Shown: positions 7,264-16,047, numbered from the stretch's first letter. The stretch is 23,880 nt of DNA from JBLNDG01 sp050261415 (GCA_050261415.1 JBLNDG010000157.1:1-23880); one strand, 5' to 3'. Made by a program: numbers and translations. The notes: generated by a model from the letters alone, not told the origin.

Positions 7264-8643
7264 TTACAACATCGGATCCAGCTCAACAAATTCTCCATCA
7301 AGCAAGCTTTTAATTACATCGATTCCCCGGCTAAGTTCCCCTATGTTTGAAGGACCTGTCAAAGAAATCCGCACTGCATGAGGTGCCGTAGTGCTGCCAA
7401 CCGCGAACTTTTCAGCGCAGAAAATATTAACCCCGGATTCCCGTGCCATTAGCTCAAATTCTTTGCCCGACCACCTGTCCGGAATATTGAGCCAGATAAA
7501 GAACCCCTCAGCAGGCCCAGCAAAAGCATAACCAGCTAATTTATCCCTTACCACAGCAAACCGCCTGGCTGCCTCTTCCTTCTTGGCAACCATGATTTTA
7601 TCAGCAGTCCCGTCTTTGATGCATTCCGAGACAATAGCTGCATTGAGTGCTGGAGTCATCCATATCGTATTTAATACAGCTTTGGCGATACGGTTACGCA
7701 GATGTTTGGGAGCAACAACAAAAGCCACCCGAAGTCCTGCATAAAATGCTTTGGAGACCCCTGCTATGTAAACGCTGTTTTGGGGAACCAAGCAGGCTAC
7801 GGGTACAGGCAAAGCTGGCCGGGTATAGCTATATGCATCATCCTCAATTAATATCAATCCATGCCGTAAAACCACTTCAGCAATTTTTCCCCTACGGCCT
7901 TCGGACATACTAACCGTAGTTGGATTTTGTACTCCCGGCATTATATAAAGCCCCCGTATCCGGTCCCTGCGGCACACCATTTCAAGAGCTTCAGGAATCA
8001 TGCCTTCCCCATCCATGTCAACAGGTACAAGGCGGATACCCAGCATAGCAGATAGCGACTTGATCCCCGGATAAGTCAAACTGTCCACGGCGATTTTATC
8101 TCCAGCCTGAAAAAGCGAAGCAAGACAGCAAGCCATAGAATGCTGTGCGCCCGAGCAAACCACAATGTCATCAGCTGAGGCTGGGACTCCGAACCTATTT
8201 GTCCAGAGAGCCCCTATTTCCCTGTGTTCAGGTAATCCCAAAGGATCTGTGTACCTCAAATACTCAGCAATATGGCCGGATTGAACCAAATGCAGAATTT
8301 TGTCCTCTATATCCGGTTCAACTTCATAAAGGGGCAGAACCAACCCCATCTCCAGCTTTCCGATATTGTTAGTTTCAGGTCTCATCATTGAAGTAGCCGT
8401 ATTGACATCCACGGATATGAAAGTTCCACGTCCGACAGTTCCTGATACCAGTCCACGCCTTTCAGCTTCTTTATATGCACGGGTTATCGTACTGACATTT
8501 ACCCCTATGATATCTGCAAGTTCCCGGTGGGGCGGCATCTGCTGCCCAGGCTTAAGAACCCCAGAATTTATATCCCGTTCAAGTGCGTCAACAATGGCTA
8601 TATAAAGCGGTTTGTCCATATCTATGGTCTTAGGATTCCACAT
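7264..8643 (-). CDS. MocR-type (GntR family) transcriptional regulator with aminotransferase domain
   Basis: A 459-residue regulator. An N-terminal GntR winged helix (about 10-78: MPPHRELADIIGVNVSTITRAYKEAE, ending in GRGTFIS) is fused to a fold-type I aminotransferase-like domain (about 100-455). The PLP Lys is K298 in GVSKAFYAGLR and the ring contacts are in EDDAYSY (267-273). MocR proteins usually sense PLP or a PLP-amino acid adduct and act on the neighbouring divergent gene. The start at 8643 has GGAGG seven bases upstream; the longer reading frame to 8694 would run through the promoter. The divergent PLP decarboxylase is the likely target, and the gene probably also represses itself through the shared operator. 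Confidence 0.88.
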   Translation of the reverse strand: MWNPKTIDMDKPLYIAIVDALERDINSGVLKPGQQMPPHRELADIIGVNVSTITRAYKEAERRGLVSGTVGRGTFISVDVNTATSMMRPETNNIGKLEMGLVLPLYEVEPDIEDKILHLVQSGHIAEYLRYTDPLGLPEHREIGALWTNRFGVPASADDIVVCSGAQHSMACCLASLFQAGDKIAVDSLTYPGIKSLSAMLGIRLVPVDMDGEGMIPEALEMVCRRDRIRGLYIMPGVQNPTTVSMSEGRRGKIAEVVLRHGLILIEDDAYSYTRPALPVPVACLVPQNSVYIAGVSKAFYAGLRVAFVVAPKHLRNRIAKAVLNTIWMTPALNAAIVSECIKDGTADKIMVAKKEEAARRFAVVRDKLAGYAFAGPAEGFFIWLNIPDRWSGKEFELMARESGVNIFCAEKFAVGSTTAPHAVRISLTGPSNIGELSRGIDVIKSLLDGEFVELDPML

Positions 8644-8658
8644 AATAATTCCTCCGGT

Positions 8659-8697
8659 ATTGTCATGCATACAATTATAATATTGACTGCACACAAT
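8659..8697. promoter_or_regulatory. Tandem operator repeats for the MocR-type regulator
   Basis: Two similar 16-17-base elements lie in direct orientation: ATTGTCATGCATACAAT (8659-8675) and ATTGACTGCACACAAT (8682-8697). They agree at 14 of 16 aligned positions and start 23 bases apart, about two helical turns. They overlap both divergent promoters. Direct repeats of this kind are typical MocR binding sites. Confidence 0.6.
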
Positions 8698-8702
8698 GTC
8701 AA
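8674..8702 (-). promoter_or_regulatory. Sigma-A promoter of the MocR-type gene
   Basis: On the minus strand TTGACA (8702-8697), exactly 17 bases, then TATAAT (8679-8674): full consensus. It overlaps the plus-strand promoter by 20 bases, with each -35 box lying in the spacer of the other. Confidence 0.8.
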
Positions 8703-8711
8703 CCTTATAAT
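8683..8711 (+). promoter_or_regulatory. Sigma-A promoter of the PLP decarboxylase gene
   Basis: TTGACT (8683-8688), 17 bases, TATAAT (8706-8711). Transcription would start near 8718, and an AAGGAGGA ribosome site follows at 8730-8737. RNA polymerase cannot occupy this and the divergent promoter at once. Confidence 0.8.
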
Positions 8712-8744
8712 TTACATTAAGAGGATATTAAGGAGGAATCTTGT

Positions 8745-10145
8745 ATGCCTGATAAAACAAGCCTTAGGGAACAAATGCGTGAACAGATAAATAGCAAAAA
8801 GATTTTTGAACAGTCCAAATCATACGCGTATGAGTACATGAACAATATCTATACCCGTCCTGTATTTCCGGCAGAAAATGCAGTCAACGAACTCAGCAGC
8901 CTGGATGAACCTTTGCAAGACGATCCATGTAATCCCCATGAAATTTTAGATTCTCTGCATAGAATTGGCTCTCCCGCCACAGTGGCCCAAACAGGCGGGA
9001 GATATTTCGGCTTTGTAAACGGAAGTTCAATCCCAACAGCCCTTGCTGCCAAATGGCTGTCTGATGTATGGGACCAAAATACTGCATTATATGTAATGTC
9101 CCCAATTGTATCAAAATTGGAAGCTATCTCAGAAAAGTGGTTAGTCAGCCTTCTCGACTTGCCGGAAGAAACTGCAGCAGGTTTCGTCAGCGGTACCTCA
9201 ACTGCAACAGCCTGTGGGCTCGCCGCCGGCCGCAATGAAATCTTGAAGCGTTCCGGTTGGGATGTAAATTCAAAAGGACTGTTTGGTGCCCCAAACCTTC
9301 GCGTTGTGCTTGGCGAGCAGGCACATGCTACAGTATTTAAGGCTCTCGCATTATTAGGTCTTGGTAAAGACAGGGTTGAGAAAGTGCCTGTTGACTCCCA
9401 GGGCCGTATGATTGCCGATAAACTGCCCAAGCTGGATGACCGCACCTTGGTGGTTGCCCAGGCCGGGAATGTAAATTCCGGTGCGTTTGATCCGATAGAC
9501 GAGATATGCGAACGTGCCCGAGCGGCCGGGGCCTGGGTACATGTAGACGGAGCTTTCGGTTTGTGGGCGGCATCCTCCAGGAGTAAAAGCTACTTGACTG
9601 CAGGTTTGGAAAAAGCAGACTCCTGGTCTGTGGATGCTCACAAAACCCTTAATGCGCCATACGACTGCGGTATAATATTGTGCAGAAACCGCGAGGCCCT
9701 TGTTACCGCACTACAGGCCACCGGTTCATATATACAGTATAGTAAAAAACGTGACGGAATGCTTTATACTCCCGAAATGTCAAGGCGTGCTCGTGCGGTT
9801 GAACTATGGGCAACGTTGAAATTCCTTGGAAGAAGAGGCGTTGAAGAATTGATTGACGGTTTGTGTGAACATGCGGAGCAATTTGCGGAACTGCTATCTG
9901 CCGAGGGATTCCATATTCTGAATGATGTTGTGTTCAACCAGGTTCTTGTTTCCTGCGATACTCCGGAGCAAACAAAAGCAACCCTTGAAAATATACAAAA
10001 ATCCGGTGAGTGCTGGTGCGGCGGAGCTGTCTGGAACGGGGAACCGGTTATACGCATCAGTGTATGCTCATGGGCAACTACCGCCGAAGATATAGAGCGT
10101 TCAGCATCGGCTTTTGTAAAAGCGCGTGCCATAGCACGTGGATAG
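8745..10145 (+). CDS. PLP-dependent decarboxylase (group II, Pyridoxal_deC family)
   Basis: A 466-residue fold-type I decarboxylase, apparently intact. Schiff-base Lys is K300 in SVDAHKTLNAPYDCG. The ring-pairing Asp is D268 in VHVDGAFG, the stacking His is H194 in GEQAHATVFKAL, and the phosphate loop is near SGTSTATACG (149-158). The family includes glutamate, tyrosine, aromatic amino acid and aspartate decarboxylases; which substrate is used cannot be read here. The start at 8745 has a strong AAGGAGGA site. It is divergent from a MocR-type regulator, which probably controls it in response to PLP or the amino acid substrate. No transporter lies beside it. Confidence 0.86.
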   Translation: MPDKTSLREQMREQINSKKIFEQSKSYAYEYMNNIYTRPVFPAENAVNELSSLDEPLQDDPCNPHEILDSLHRIGSPATVAQTGGRYFGFVNGSSIPTALAAKWLSDVWDQNTALYVMSPIVSKLEAISEKWLVSLLDLPEETAAGFVSGTSTATACGLAAGRNEILKRSGWDVNSKGLFGAPNLRVVLGEQAHATVFKALALLGLGKDRVEKVPVDSQGRMIADKLPKLDDRTLVVAQAGNVNSGAFDPIDEICERARAAGAWVHVDGAFGLWAASSRSKSYLTAGLEKADSWSVDAHKTLNAPYDCGIILCRNREALVTALQATGSYIQYSKKRDGMLYTPEMSRRARAVELWATLKFLGRRGVEELIDGLCEHAEQFAELLSAEGFHILNDVVFNQVLVSCDTPEQTKATLENIQKSGECWCGGAVWNGEPVIRISVCSWATTAEDIERSASAFVKARAIARG

Positions 10146-10205
10146 CATAGGAAAAGTTACATACTGCCATATTTAATAGATAACTACGGACCGGCAATGC
10201 CTCCT

Positions 10206-12554
10206 TCAAAATAATTCCTCAATTTTTACAGCATCCAAAGGTTTGCTGTACAAAAAGCCCTGTACCATATTGCAATCATTTTCAATAAGGAAATCCAGCT
10301 GTTCCCTGGTTTCCACCCCCTCTGCAATAAGTTCTAGATTCAGACTTTCGGCCATAGAAATAATCGCCTTAACTATTTTGTTTTTATTTTCATTTTCATT
10401 GATTTCACTTATGAAGGACTTATCTATTTTCAGCTTGTTGATTTCCAGCCCGCTGAGCTGTCCTAAAGAGGAATAGCCTGTACCAAAGTCATCTATGGCA
10501 ACCTTGACTCCCAACTTATTAATTTCCTTAATTGCCTTCACTATCTTCTCATAGTTCTTTGTGAAAATCGTTTCAGTTATCTCCAATTGCAGATGATCGG
10601 GATTTAATCGGGAATCCTCCAGTGCCCTTTTCACAATTTCGCAGAAATTGGGCTGTTCCAGCTGTATTATCGATACATTGACCGATATGAATATCGGCCT
10701 GCAGCCCTTATCCTGCCATGCCCTATTCTGCTTGCATGCTACTCTCAGCACCCATTCACCTATGCTTTGCATAAATCCGTTTTTTTCTGCGACAGGAATA
10801 AATTTTAATGGAGGAATGAACTCCGATCCGTTTAGCTTCCATCTTAGCAAAGCTTCCGCTCCAACTACCCGGTTTTTTACGACATCTATTATCGGCTGGT
10901 ATTTCAGGAAGAGTTCTTTATTAGCGACCGCATTTCTTAAGTTATTCTTGATCTTAAAGTACTCCCTGACTTCCTCGTCAAGAGATGCTTCGAACATAGT
11001 GATTCTCTTGGTTTTGCTTTCTTTCGACCTGTACATTGCAATATCTGCATTTCTTATCAATGTGGTCGAATCCGTCCCATCATCGGGGTATCTGGCTATA
11101 CCCAGGCTTGCCGTAAAATGAAGTTCGACATTATCTATGACAAACGGCCGGTTGGTTTCATCCAGGATCCTATTGGCGATATGTACGATTTCATAATTTT
11201 CCTTGACGAGTAATAACAGCACAATGAACTCATCCCCGCCAAATCTCGCTACCAAATCATGTTCCCTGACACTGGCCTTGAGCCGGGTGGCAAATTCTCT
11301 GAGAACGCTATCCCCCGTCAAATGTCCCATGGTATCATTTATCTCCTTAAAATCATCCAGGTCCAGGAAAATAATTGCAAGTTCCATATTCGAATCCCCG
11401 TTTCTATTCCTTTTCAATATTTCGTAGTTGAGCTTGTTTATGAAATAATCCCGGTTATATAAGTTGGTAAGTCCATCCTTGTTTGTTAGTATCTCTATCC
11501 TGTTCTCTTTTTGTTTCGCATCAGTAATATCGCTTAACATTCCTACAAAGTGCTCTATATTTCCCTTATCATCTCTGATAGCAAGAATGTTCAACCATTC
11601 TTGGTATAATTCCCCGTTCTTACGTCTGTTTAATATTTCGCCCTGCCATTTTCCGTCATTCAATATGGCATTCCACATATTGCTGTAATATTCACTTTCA
11701 TGTTTACCCGACTTAAGAATACTCGGTTTTTTTCCATTCACATCTTCTGCTGTAAATCCTGTTATTTCAGTGAATGCATTGTTAATCCATTGAATGTTTC
11801 CCTCAATATCAGTAATTACCACTCCTACTGTATTATTTTTAAACACTTCTGCGAAAAGCCTTTTTTTACTTTCTATTTCCCTTACGCTGCTAAGATCCGA
11901 GTATATACCATACACTCCAATCTGTACTCCATTCGATATTATGGGATATCCCAGGAAAGAAACATCTACAATCGTCCCGTCCTTTCTCCTTCGCAGTGTC
12001 TCTTTCCTTACGAATTCCCCCCGGTTTATACAGTCTTTGAAATATGTAGATTCATTATAGAACTGTTCTTCACACAAAACACCGGTTATACTTTTCCCCT
12101 TTATTTCATCAAGGCTGTATTGAAATATCCGTTCAAAGCTGTTGTTGATATTAATCACATTGAATTCATTGTCGAGTATGGCTATTGCCTCCGGTGAGTT
12201 TTCATACAGGCTTTTAAAGTAACTCTCCTGCAGCTGGATCTTCTGCTCCATTTCCTTTTTGTCCTGAACATCATGAACAATTGAAAATAAAAGGGTTTCA
12301 CCATTGACATCAATTGGACCGCTATAAACTTCTACCTCTTTTATCTCACCGTTTGATAGTCTGTGTCTGAACCTGAAAAACTTTCTGTCTTCTTTCTTCA
12401 CCTTTTCAATTTCTTCAAATAATTCCTTCTGGCTGAGCGTATTTATATCACCAATTCTGAGTTTTAAAAGCTCCTCCCTGGTATACCCGTAATAACTGCA
12501 AGCAGCATGATTCCCATCTCTTATTTCCCCGGTCCCGCTATCAATAATCAGCAT
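10206..12554 (-). CDS. PAS-PAS-PAS-GGDEF-EAL cyclic-di-GMP signalling protein, N-terminus frameshifted
   Basis: At least 782 residues: three PAS domains (about 1-90, 105-225 and 235-345), a GGDEF domain (about 350-515) and an EAL domain (about 530-775). ARFGGDEF is intact, with an RxxD inhibitory site (REHD) five residues before GGDEF. The EAL motif (GAEALLRW), DDFGTGYSS and AEGVET are also intact, so both synthesis and breakdown of c-di-GMP are possible. No membrane segment is visible. The ATG at 12554 has no ribosome site and lies inside PAS 1. The same frame encodes plausible PAS sequence (CYSVFYNSHTL) back to about 12614. A G-rich ribosome site with ATG at 12618 lies one base out of frame, so the natural start seems to be lost to a one-base insertion. 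Confidence 0.85.
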   Translation of the reverse strand: MLIIDSGTGEIRDGNHAACSYYGYTREELLKLRIGDINTLSQKELFEEIEKVKKEDRKFFRFRHRLSNGEIKEVEVYSGPIDVNGETLLFSIVHDVQDKKEMEQKIQLQESYFKSLYENSPEAIAILDNEFNVININNSFERIFQYSLDEIKGKSITGVLCEEQFYNESTYFKDCINRGEFVRKETLRRRKDGTIVDVSFLGYPIISNGVQIGVYGIYSDLSSVREIESKKRLFAEVFKNNTVGVVITDIEGNIQWINNAFTEITGFTAEDVNGKKPSILKSGKHESEYYSNMWNAILNDGKWQGEILNRRKNGELYQEWLNILAIRDDKGNIEHFVGMLSDITDAKQKENRIEILTNKDGLTNLYNRDYFINKLNYEILKRNRNGDSNMELAIIFLDLDDFKEINDTMGHLTGDSVLREFATRLKASVREHDLVARFGGDEFIVLLLLVKENYEIVHIANRILDETNRPFVIDNVELHFTASLGIARYPDDGTDSTTLIRNADIAMYRSKESKTKRITMFEASLDEEVREYFKIKNNLRNAVANKELFLKYQPIIDVVKNRVVGAEALLRWKLNGSEFIPPLKFIPVAEKNGFMQSIGEWVLRVACKQNRAWQDKGCRPIFISVNVSIIQLEQPNFCEIVKRALEDSRLNPDHLQLEITETIFTKNYEKIVKAIKEINKLGVKVAIDDFGTGYSSLGQLSGLEINKLKIDKSFISEINENENKNKIVKAIISMAESLNLELIAEGVETREQLDFLIENDCNMVQGFLYSKPLDAVKIEELF

Positions 12555-12765
12555 AAGCGTATGGCTATTATAAAATACGCTGTAGCATTTACGTTCTTCT
12601 TTTTTAGCCTTTGTTCATACCCGTCCCCCCCAACGTAGCCTTTCAGTGAGTTTTATACTAACCACCGGCAGAAAAAATAAATATGTTTACTTCCAATATA
12701 AGGAAATGGTGTAAAAAAATTTACGGATTTTGTAAAAAGATTGTAAAAGTACAAAATAAAAGCTC

Positions 12766-12813
12766 GGAGGCATCGAACCTCCTCGCTCTTGACTGATTCT
12801 ACTTTGGTAGAAT
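12766..12813 (-). other. Two small hairpins, one resembling a tRNA T-arm
   Basis: In the gap above the GGDEF-EAL gene, GGAGG/CCTCC (12766-12770, 12778-12782) enclose a 7-base loop that reads TTCGATG on the minus strand, like a T-loop. ATTCTAC/GTAGAAT (12796-12802, 12807-12813) forms a second perfect hairpin with a 4-base loop. No acceptor or D-arm partner is found, so this is not a tRNA. The rest of the 12619-12821 gap is AT-rich and I see no other structure in it. Confidence 0.35.
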
Positions 12814-12821
12814 GTCCACTA

Positions 12822-12855
12822 ATAAAAAGAACTTGTTTTTACAAGTTCTTTTTAT
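12822..12855. terminator. Bidirectional intrinsic terminator after the REC-HPt gene
   Basis: A perfect 14-base stem (12822-12835 with 12842-12855) around a six-base loop, with the A and T tracts inside the stem ends. It begins at the last base of the REC-HPt stop codon and separates that gene from the GGDEF-EAL gene. Confidence 0.8.
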
Positions 12856-13727
12856 CATTTTTCCGTTTGCCAGAGTATAAGACATTCCTTTAATCTTTCA
12901 TATTCAGACTTTAGCTTACCTGATAGTTTTTCGATTGCAGGAAAGTCTTGACTTTTGCAGCATTCTCTTATTTCACATAGTATTTGATCGATAGAATCTA
13001 TTTGAAAATGAGAAATACTGCCCTTGAACTTATGAATGTGCCGGCTTAGCTTTTCCAAGTTCTTATCTTTAATATAATTTTCCATTTCCCCAAAAAACTC
13101 TCTCTCATACTTGTCGTTTACCACTTCATTGATAATATCATTCAGCAGTTTGTAATCCCCATCAAGCCTTTCAATGAGAGATTCCAGATTAACCCCAGTT
13201 GTTTTATATTGTTTTTTCATAGCTTCTGTAATCACACTATATAGCTTATCTTTTCCAAAAGGCTTGGCAATACAACTATCCATTCCTGCTTTCAAATACC
13301 TGTCCCTGTCTTCTTTCTGTATTGCAGCCGTCATAGCAATTATAGGGATGTATCTGCCAATTTTGGCTTCTTTCCTTCGAATGATTTTCACAGCCTCATA
13401 ACCGTCCATCTCCGGCATATATATATCCATTAATATTACATCAAAAAATCTGTTATCTAATACACGCAGAGCTTCTTTCCCATTTGTCACTACAGTTACG
13501 CTGCAATTGTTCTTTTCCAAAAGCTTCTTCAATATCCTCTGGTTAATACTTTCATCTTCAACAACAAGTATATTTAATGAAGGATGGATGATGCTGTCAG
13601 CATATAAGGCAGGATTCTTATGCTCTGTTGAATCATCCTGGGCTTCCGGAATATGGAAATCAACTATAAAAGAAAAGGAACTGCCTTTACCACATTCAGT
13701 ATCAACCTCAATAGTGCTTCCCATCAA
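12855..13727 (-). pseudogene. C-terminal remnant of a hybrid histidine kinase (GHKL tail-REC-HPt)
   Basis: The ORF encodes 290 residues: the last strand of a kinase ATPase domain (STIEVDTECGKGSSFSF), a complete receiver domain (about 50-170; acceptor Asp in ILMDIYMPEMDG, Lys in AKPF) and an HPt domain (phospho-His in HKFKG near 225). Kinase-like sequence continues in the same frame to about 13778 (YGGAGLGLSISKRLVEL, the G2 box). Then homology stops abruptly and an in-frame TAA appears. The sensor, DHp and most of the ATPase domain are missing, so it cannot phosphorylate itself. A REC-HPt protein could still be made from the TTG at 13727 or the following ATG. It is divergent from the OmpR-type gene. 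Confidence 0.75.
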
Positions 13728-13834
13728 TTCTACCAGTCTTTTTGAAATGGAAAGTCCAAGTCCTGCTCCGCCATAATCTATACAAAGGTTGTACCTGAAA
13801 CTTTATATACTATGTTGCAAAGGGTGGGATTATA

Positions 13835-14524
13835 ATGAGAAATGTATTGATAATCGAAGATGATCCTATCACACTTAAAATACTGTGCGCGACTATAGAA
13901 AAACATGGCTTTTCCGTCATTAAGGCAGAGAACGGTAATGAAGCCTTATTGCATTTGAAAAAACATGAGATACATGCAATTATACTGGATTTGAACCTGC
14001 CGGACATCAATGGCCTAGAAATACTTAAGCACGTCAGAAATCACCCTGTTCTTGATTCTATCGCTGTTATTATCGTCACAGAAAATGACGATAAGCTGGA
14101 TGCTATTCTCGGACTCGAAATGGGAGCAGATGATTATATAACAAAACCCTTCCACCAAAGAGAGTTGATTGCCCGGTTGAATACCGTTCTTAGAAGAACG
14201 CTGCAGATGCCGTCCAGCATGCGCTCCAACCTCATATACGGTGACCTGAATATAGACGTTAAGAAAAGAGTTGTAAAGAAGCAAAATGAAATAATTGACT
14301 TGTCCTTTAAGGAGTTTGAGACGCTGGCTCTTCTCGCATCAAACCCCGGTGAGGCTTTGCCCAGAGAAACGATTTTAAATGCAATAGGGGGATTGGATTA
14401 TAGTCCGGAAACGCGAACTATAGATATGCATATATCATCCATAAGAAAAAAGCTAGGTGATACCGGAAATATAAAAAAATACATCGATACAGTGAGCGGT
14501 GTAGGATACCGTTTCAGGAAGTAG
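13835..14524 (+). CDS. OmpR/PhoB-family response regulator
   Basis: A 229-residue two-domain regulator. The receiver domain (about 1-120) has acidic EDD at 9-11, phospho-acceptor Asp in IILDLNLPDING (about D53), the switch Thr in IIVTEND and Lys in ITKPF. The winged-helix DNA-binding domain (about 130-228) shows LSFKEFETLALLASNPG and the terminal TVSGVGYRFRK. It looks complete. No intact histidine kinase accompanies it; the only kinase sequence nearby is the divergent remnant, which may once have been its partner, though hybrid kinases normally signal through HPt proteins. The start at 13835 has a modest GGGTGGG site. It is followed by a terminator. Confidence 0.88.
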   Translation: MRNVLIIEDDPITLKILCATIEKHGFSVIKAENGNEALLHLKKHEIHAIILDLNLPDINGLEILKHVRNHPVLDSIAVIIVTENDDKLDAILGLEMGADDYITKPFHQRELIARLNTVLRRTLQMPSSMRSNLIYGDLNIDVKKRVVKKQNEIIDLSFKEFETLALLASNPGEALPRETILNAIGGLDYSPETRTIDMHISSIRKKLGDTGNIKKYIDTVSGVGYRFRK

Positions 14525-14529
14525 GCAAA

Positions 14530-14558
14530 GGCAGGTATTTAAATGCCTGCCCTTTTTA
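14530..14558 (+). terminator. Intrinsic terminator of the response regulator gene
   Basis: GGCAGG (14530-14535) pairs with CCTGCC (14546-14551), with an inner ATTT/AAAT extension, followed by CTTTTTAT. It begins six bases after the stop codon. Confidence 0.85.
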
Positions 14559-14613
14559 TGTAATCCAATACCTTTATTTACATTTCCCCTACTGAAAATA
14601 TCACCTCACATGA

Positions 14614-14627
14614 ATATGTGCACATAT
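14614..14627. promoter_or_regulatory. 14-base perfect palindrome upstream of the DUF5050 gene
   Basis: ATATGTGCACATAT is a perfect palindrome ending 36 bases before the ATG at 14664. It overlaps a second imperfect repeat (CACAT...ATGTG). The position suits an operator, but no clear -35/-10 pair is visible here. Confidence 0.35.
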
Positions 14628-14663
14628 GCTGAATAAGCTTTAGTATGGGGAGATGAGCGAAGT

Positions 14664-15599
14664 ATGCTGAAAAAACTTCAATTTTTATTGGTCTTTTTAA
14701 TAATTGTTTCTGCACTTCCAATTAGCGCCTACGGAAGCGATACCGCCAGCATGAAATATATTTACGGCAACTCCCCCGGCAACCTTATCAATCTTGGCTT
14801 GATTGCGGAAAGCAGAGATTGGTTGTACTACAGCAATATCACCTATGACTACAAGTTATATAAGCTTAAAAAGGATGGTACGGGCAGGACCGTACTTACA
14901 GAAGATAAATCCATGTGCATAAATGTCATGGGAGACTGGATTTATTTTTTTAACCTGAGTGAAAATTCAGAACTCTATAAAATAAGAATTGACGGTGCCG
15001 ATAGTACCAGCCTTGATGTAAAAGGCCGCAATTTTTTGTGTGTTGCAAATAATTGGGTATACTATACAAACTTGGATGGAAAACTGTGCAGGATCAAGAT
15101 TAACGGACTGGACAACAGCATAATATGTGATGATAATGTGTACTCCGTTAATGTAGTAGGGGATCGCATTTATTATATAAACAAAAGTGACCACGATAAA
15201 ATCTATACAGCGGAGGCAGATGGAACGAACAGCAGAATAGTAGTTGATGAAGCTGCATCCAAGGTATTAGTCGCAGACGGTTGGGTTTATTACATTAGCA
15301 GAAATGCCCAGTCGAATTTATACAAAGTGAAGCTTGATGGCAGCAGTAAAACAAAGCTTGTCGATAAAGCCGTGCAGCATATGAATATCAATAGCGGCTG
15401 GATATATTACACTACAGGCATGGATACCGAAAGCCTGCATAAAGTCAAACTAGATGGCAGTTCCAATATTGATTTCAACTGTAAAGGTGTGCTATTCATA
15501 AACATAATAGATGATTGGATCTACTATATTAACAGCGATAAAAACACAGATCTTTATAAAGTTAAAACCGATGGAACGCAAAACAAGCTCACCTGGTAG
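14664..15599 (+). CDS. Secreted DUF5050-domain repeat protein (beta-propeller-like)
   Basis: A 311-residue exported protein. The N-terminal signal peptide (LKKLQFLLVFLIIVSALPISAYG) ends near residue 24. The rest is seven tandem units of about 42 residues, each containing [WR][LIV]YY followed some 10 residues later by LYKxKxDG. The units begin near residues 53, 92, 133, 168, 208, 249 and 290. This is the DUF5050 pattern, which is expected to fold as a beta-propeller or related structure. No enzyme motif or wall anchor is visible, so a binding or sensing role outside the membrane is an inference. GGGGAG lies 11 bases before the start. Its 3' end overlaps the convergent gene by 11 bases. Confidence 0.82.
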   Translation: MLKKLQFLLVFLIIVSALPISAYGSDTASMKYIYGNSPGNLINLGLIAESRDWLYYSNITYDYKLYKLKKDGTGRTVLTEDKSMCINVMGDWIYFFNLSENSELYKIRIDGADSTSLDVKGRNFLCVANNWVYYTNLDGKLCRIKINGLDNSIICDDNVYSVNVVGDRIYYINKSDHDKIYTAEADGTNSRIVVDEAASKVLVADGWVYYISRNAQSNLYKVKLDGSSKTKLVDKAVQHMNINSGWIYYTTGMDTESLHKVKLDGSSNIDFNCKGVLFINIIDDWIYYINSDKNTDLYKVKTDGTQNKLTW

Positions 15600-16047
15600 T
15601 TGTATTCAATTCCCTGCATATTATTTTAGCAGTTTCATATGCTACCTCACCGGTGAAAGCTATGCACTGCTCCATATGTTCAGGTGAGCCTAGTGTCATA
15701 CCCTTTGTCAGCACACGGCAGCATAATGATTTATGCTTGCTTTGAAAAATTTGATGCAGCTCATTTGATAGAGCCATTGCTTTGTTTACCTTTTCGTCCT
15801 TTGCTTTGGCTCTTCCGAAGAGCATGCCTAAGGCCATAATTCCGCCGGATATTGCGCCGCAGGTACAACCGGCTCCGCCGATGCCGACAGGGAATCCTGA
15901 TGCCATTGCGATTACATTGTCAGGCAACTGCAATTCAAATTCATCCCTTATTGTTTTAACTATTGCCTCCGAACAATAAAAATCTCCATTTCTATAGTAG
16001 TCTTCAGCTTGGCTCCTTATTCTCTCCAAATCTACGCTTATACTCAC
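15589..16047 (-). CDS. C_GCAxxG_C_C-family (putative redox-active) protein
   Basis: A 152-residue soluble protein of the C_GCAxxG_C_C family (Pfam PF09719), proposed to be redox-active or metal-binding. A conserved Cys sits in FYCSEAI. The core is GAGCTCGAISGGIMALG, followed by the CC pair in SLCCRVL and a later Cys in MEQCIAF. I place the start at GTG 16047, with AAGGGGGG seven bases upstream, not at ATG 16074, which has no ribosome site. It is divergent from arsR across a 281-base gap. Family members are often found near redox or metal genes, so a link to the ars genes is possible but unproved. Confidence 0.82.
   Translation of the reverse strand: MSISVDLERIRSQAEDYYRNGDFYCSEAIVKTIRDEFELQLPDNVIAMASGFPVGIGGAGCTCGAISGGIMALGMLFGRAKAKDEKVNKAMALSNELHQIFQSKHKSLCCRVLTKGMTLGSPEHMEQCIAFTGEVAYETAKIICRELNTTTR

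Noticed and set aside
7072..7350. 92-codon plus-strand ORF
   Set aside because: It starts on the -35 hexamer of a promoter, has no ribosome site, is very hydrophobic by AT-rich chance and overlaps the 3' end of the MocR-type gene.
8849..9641. Several minus-strand ORFs opposite the PLP decarboxylase
   Set aside because: Antisense shadows; the plus strand has all catalytic motifs of the family.
12600..12720. c-di-GMP riboswitch in the leader of the GGDEF-EAL gene
   Set aside because: G-rich leader and context suggested it, but the conserved GEMM core segments are absent.
12741..12815. tRNA gene
   Set aside because: Only a T-arm-like hairpin; no matching acceptor strand, D-arm or 7-base anticodon loop.
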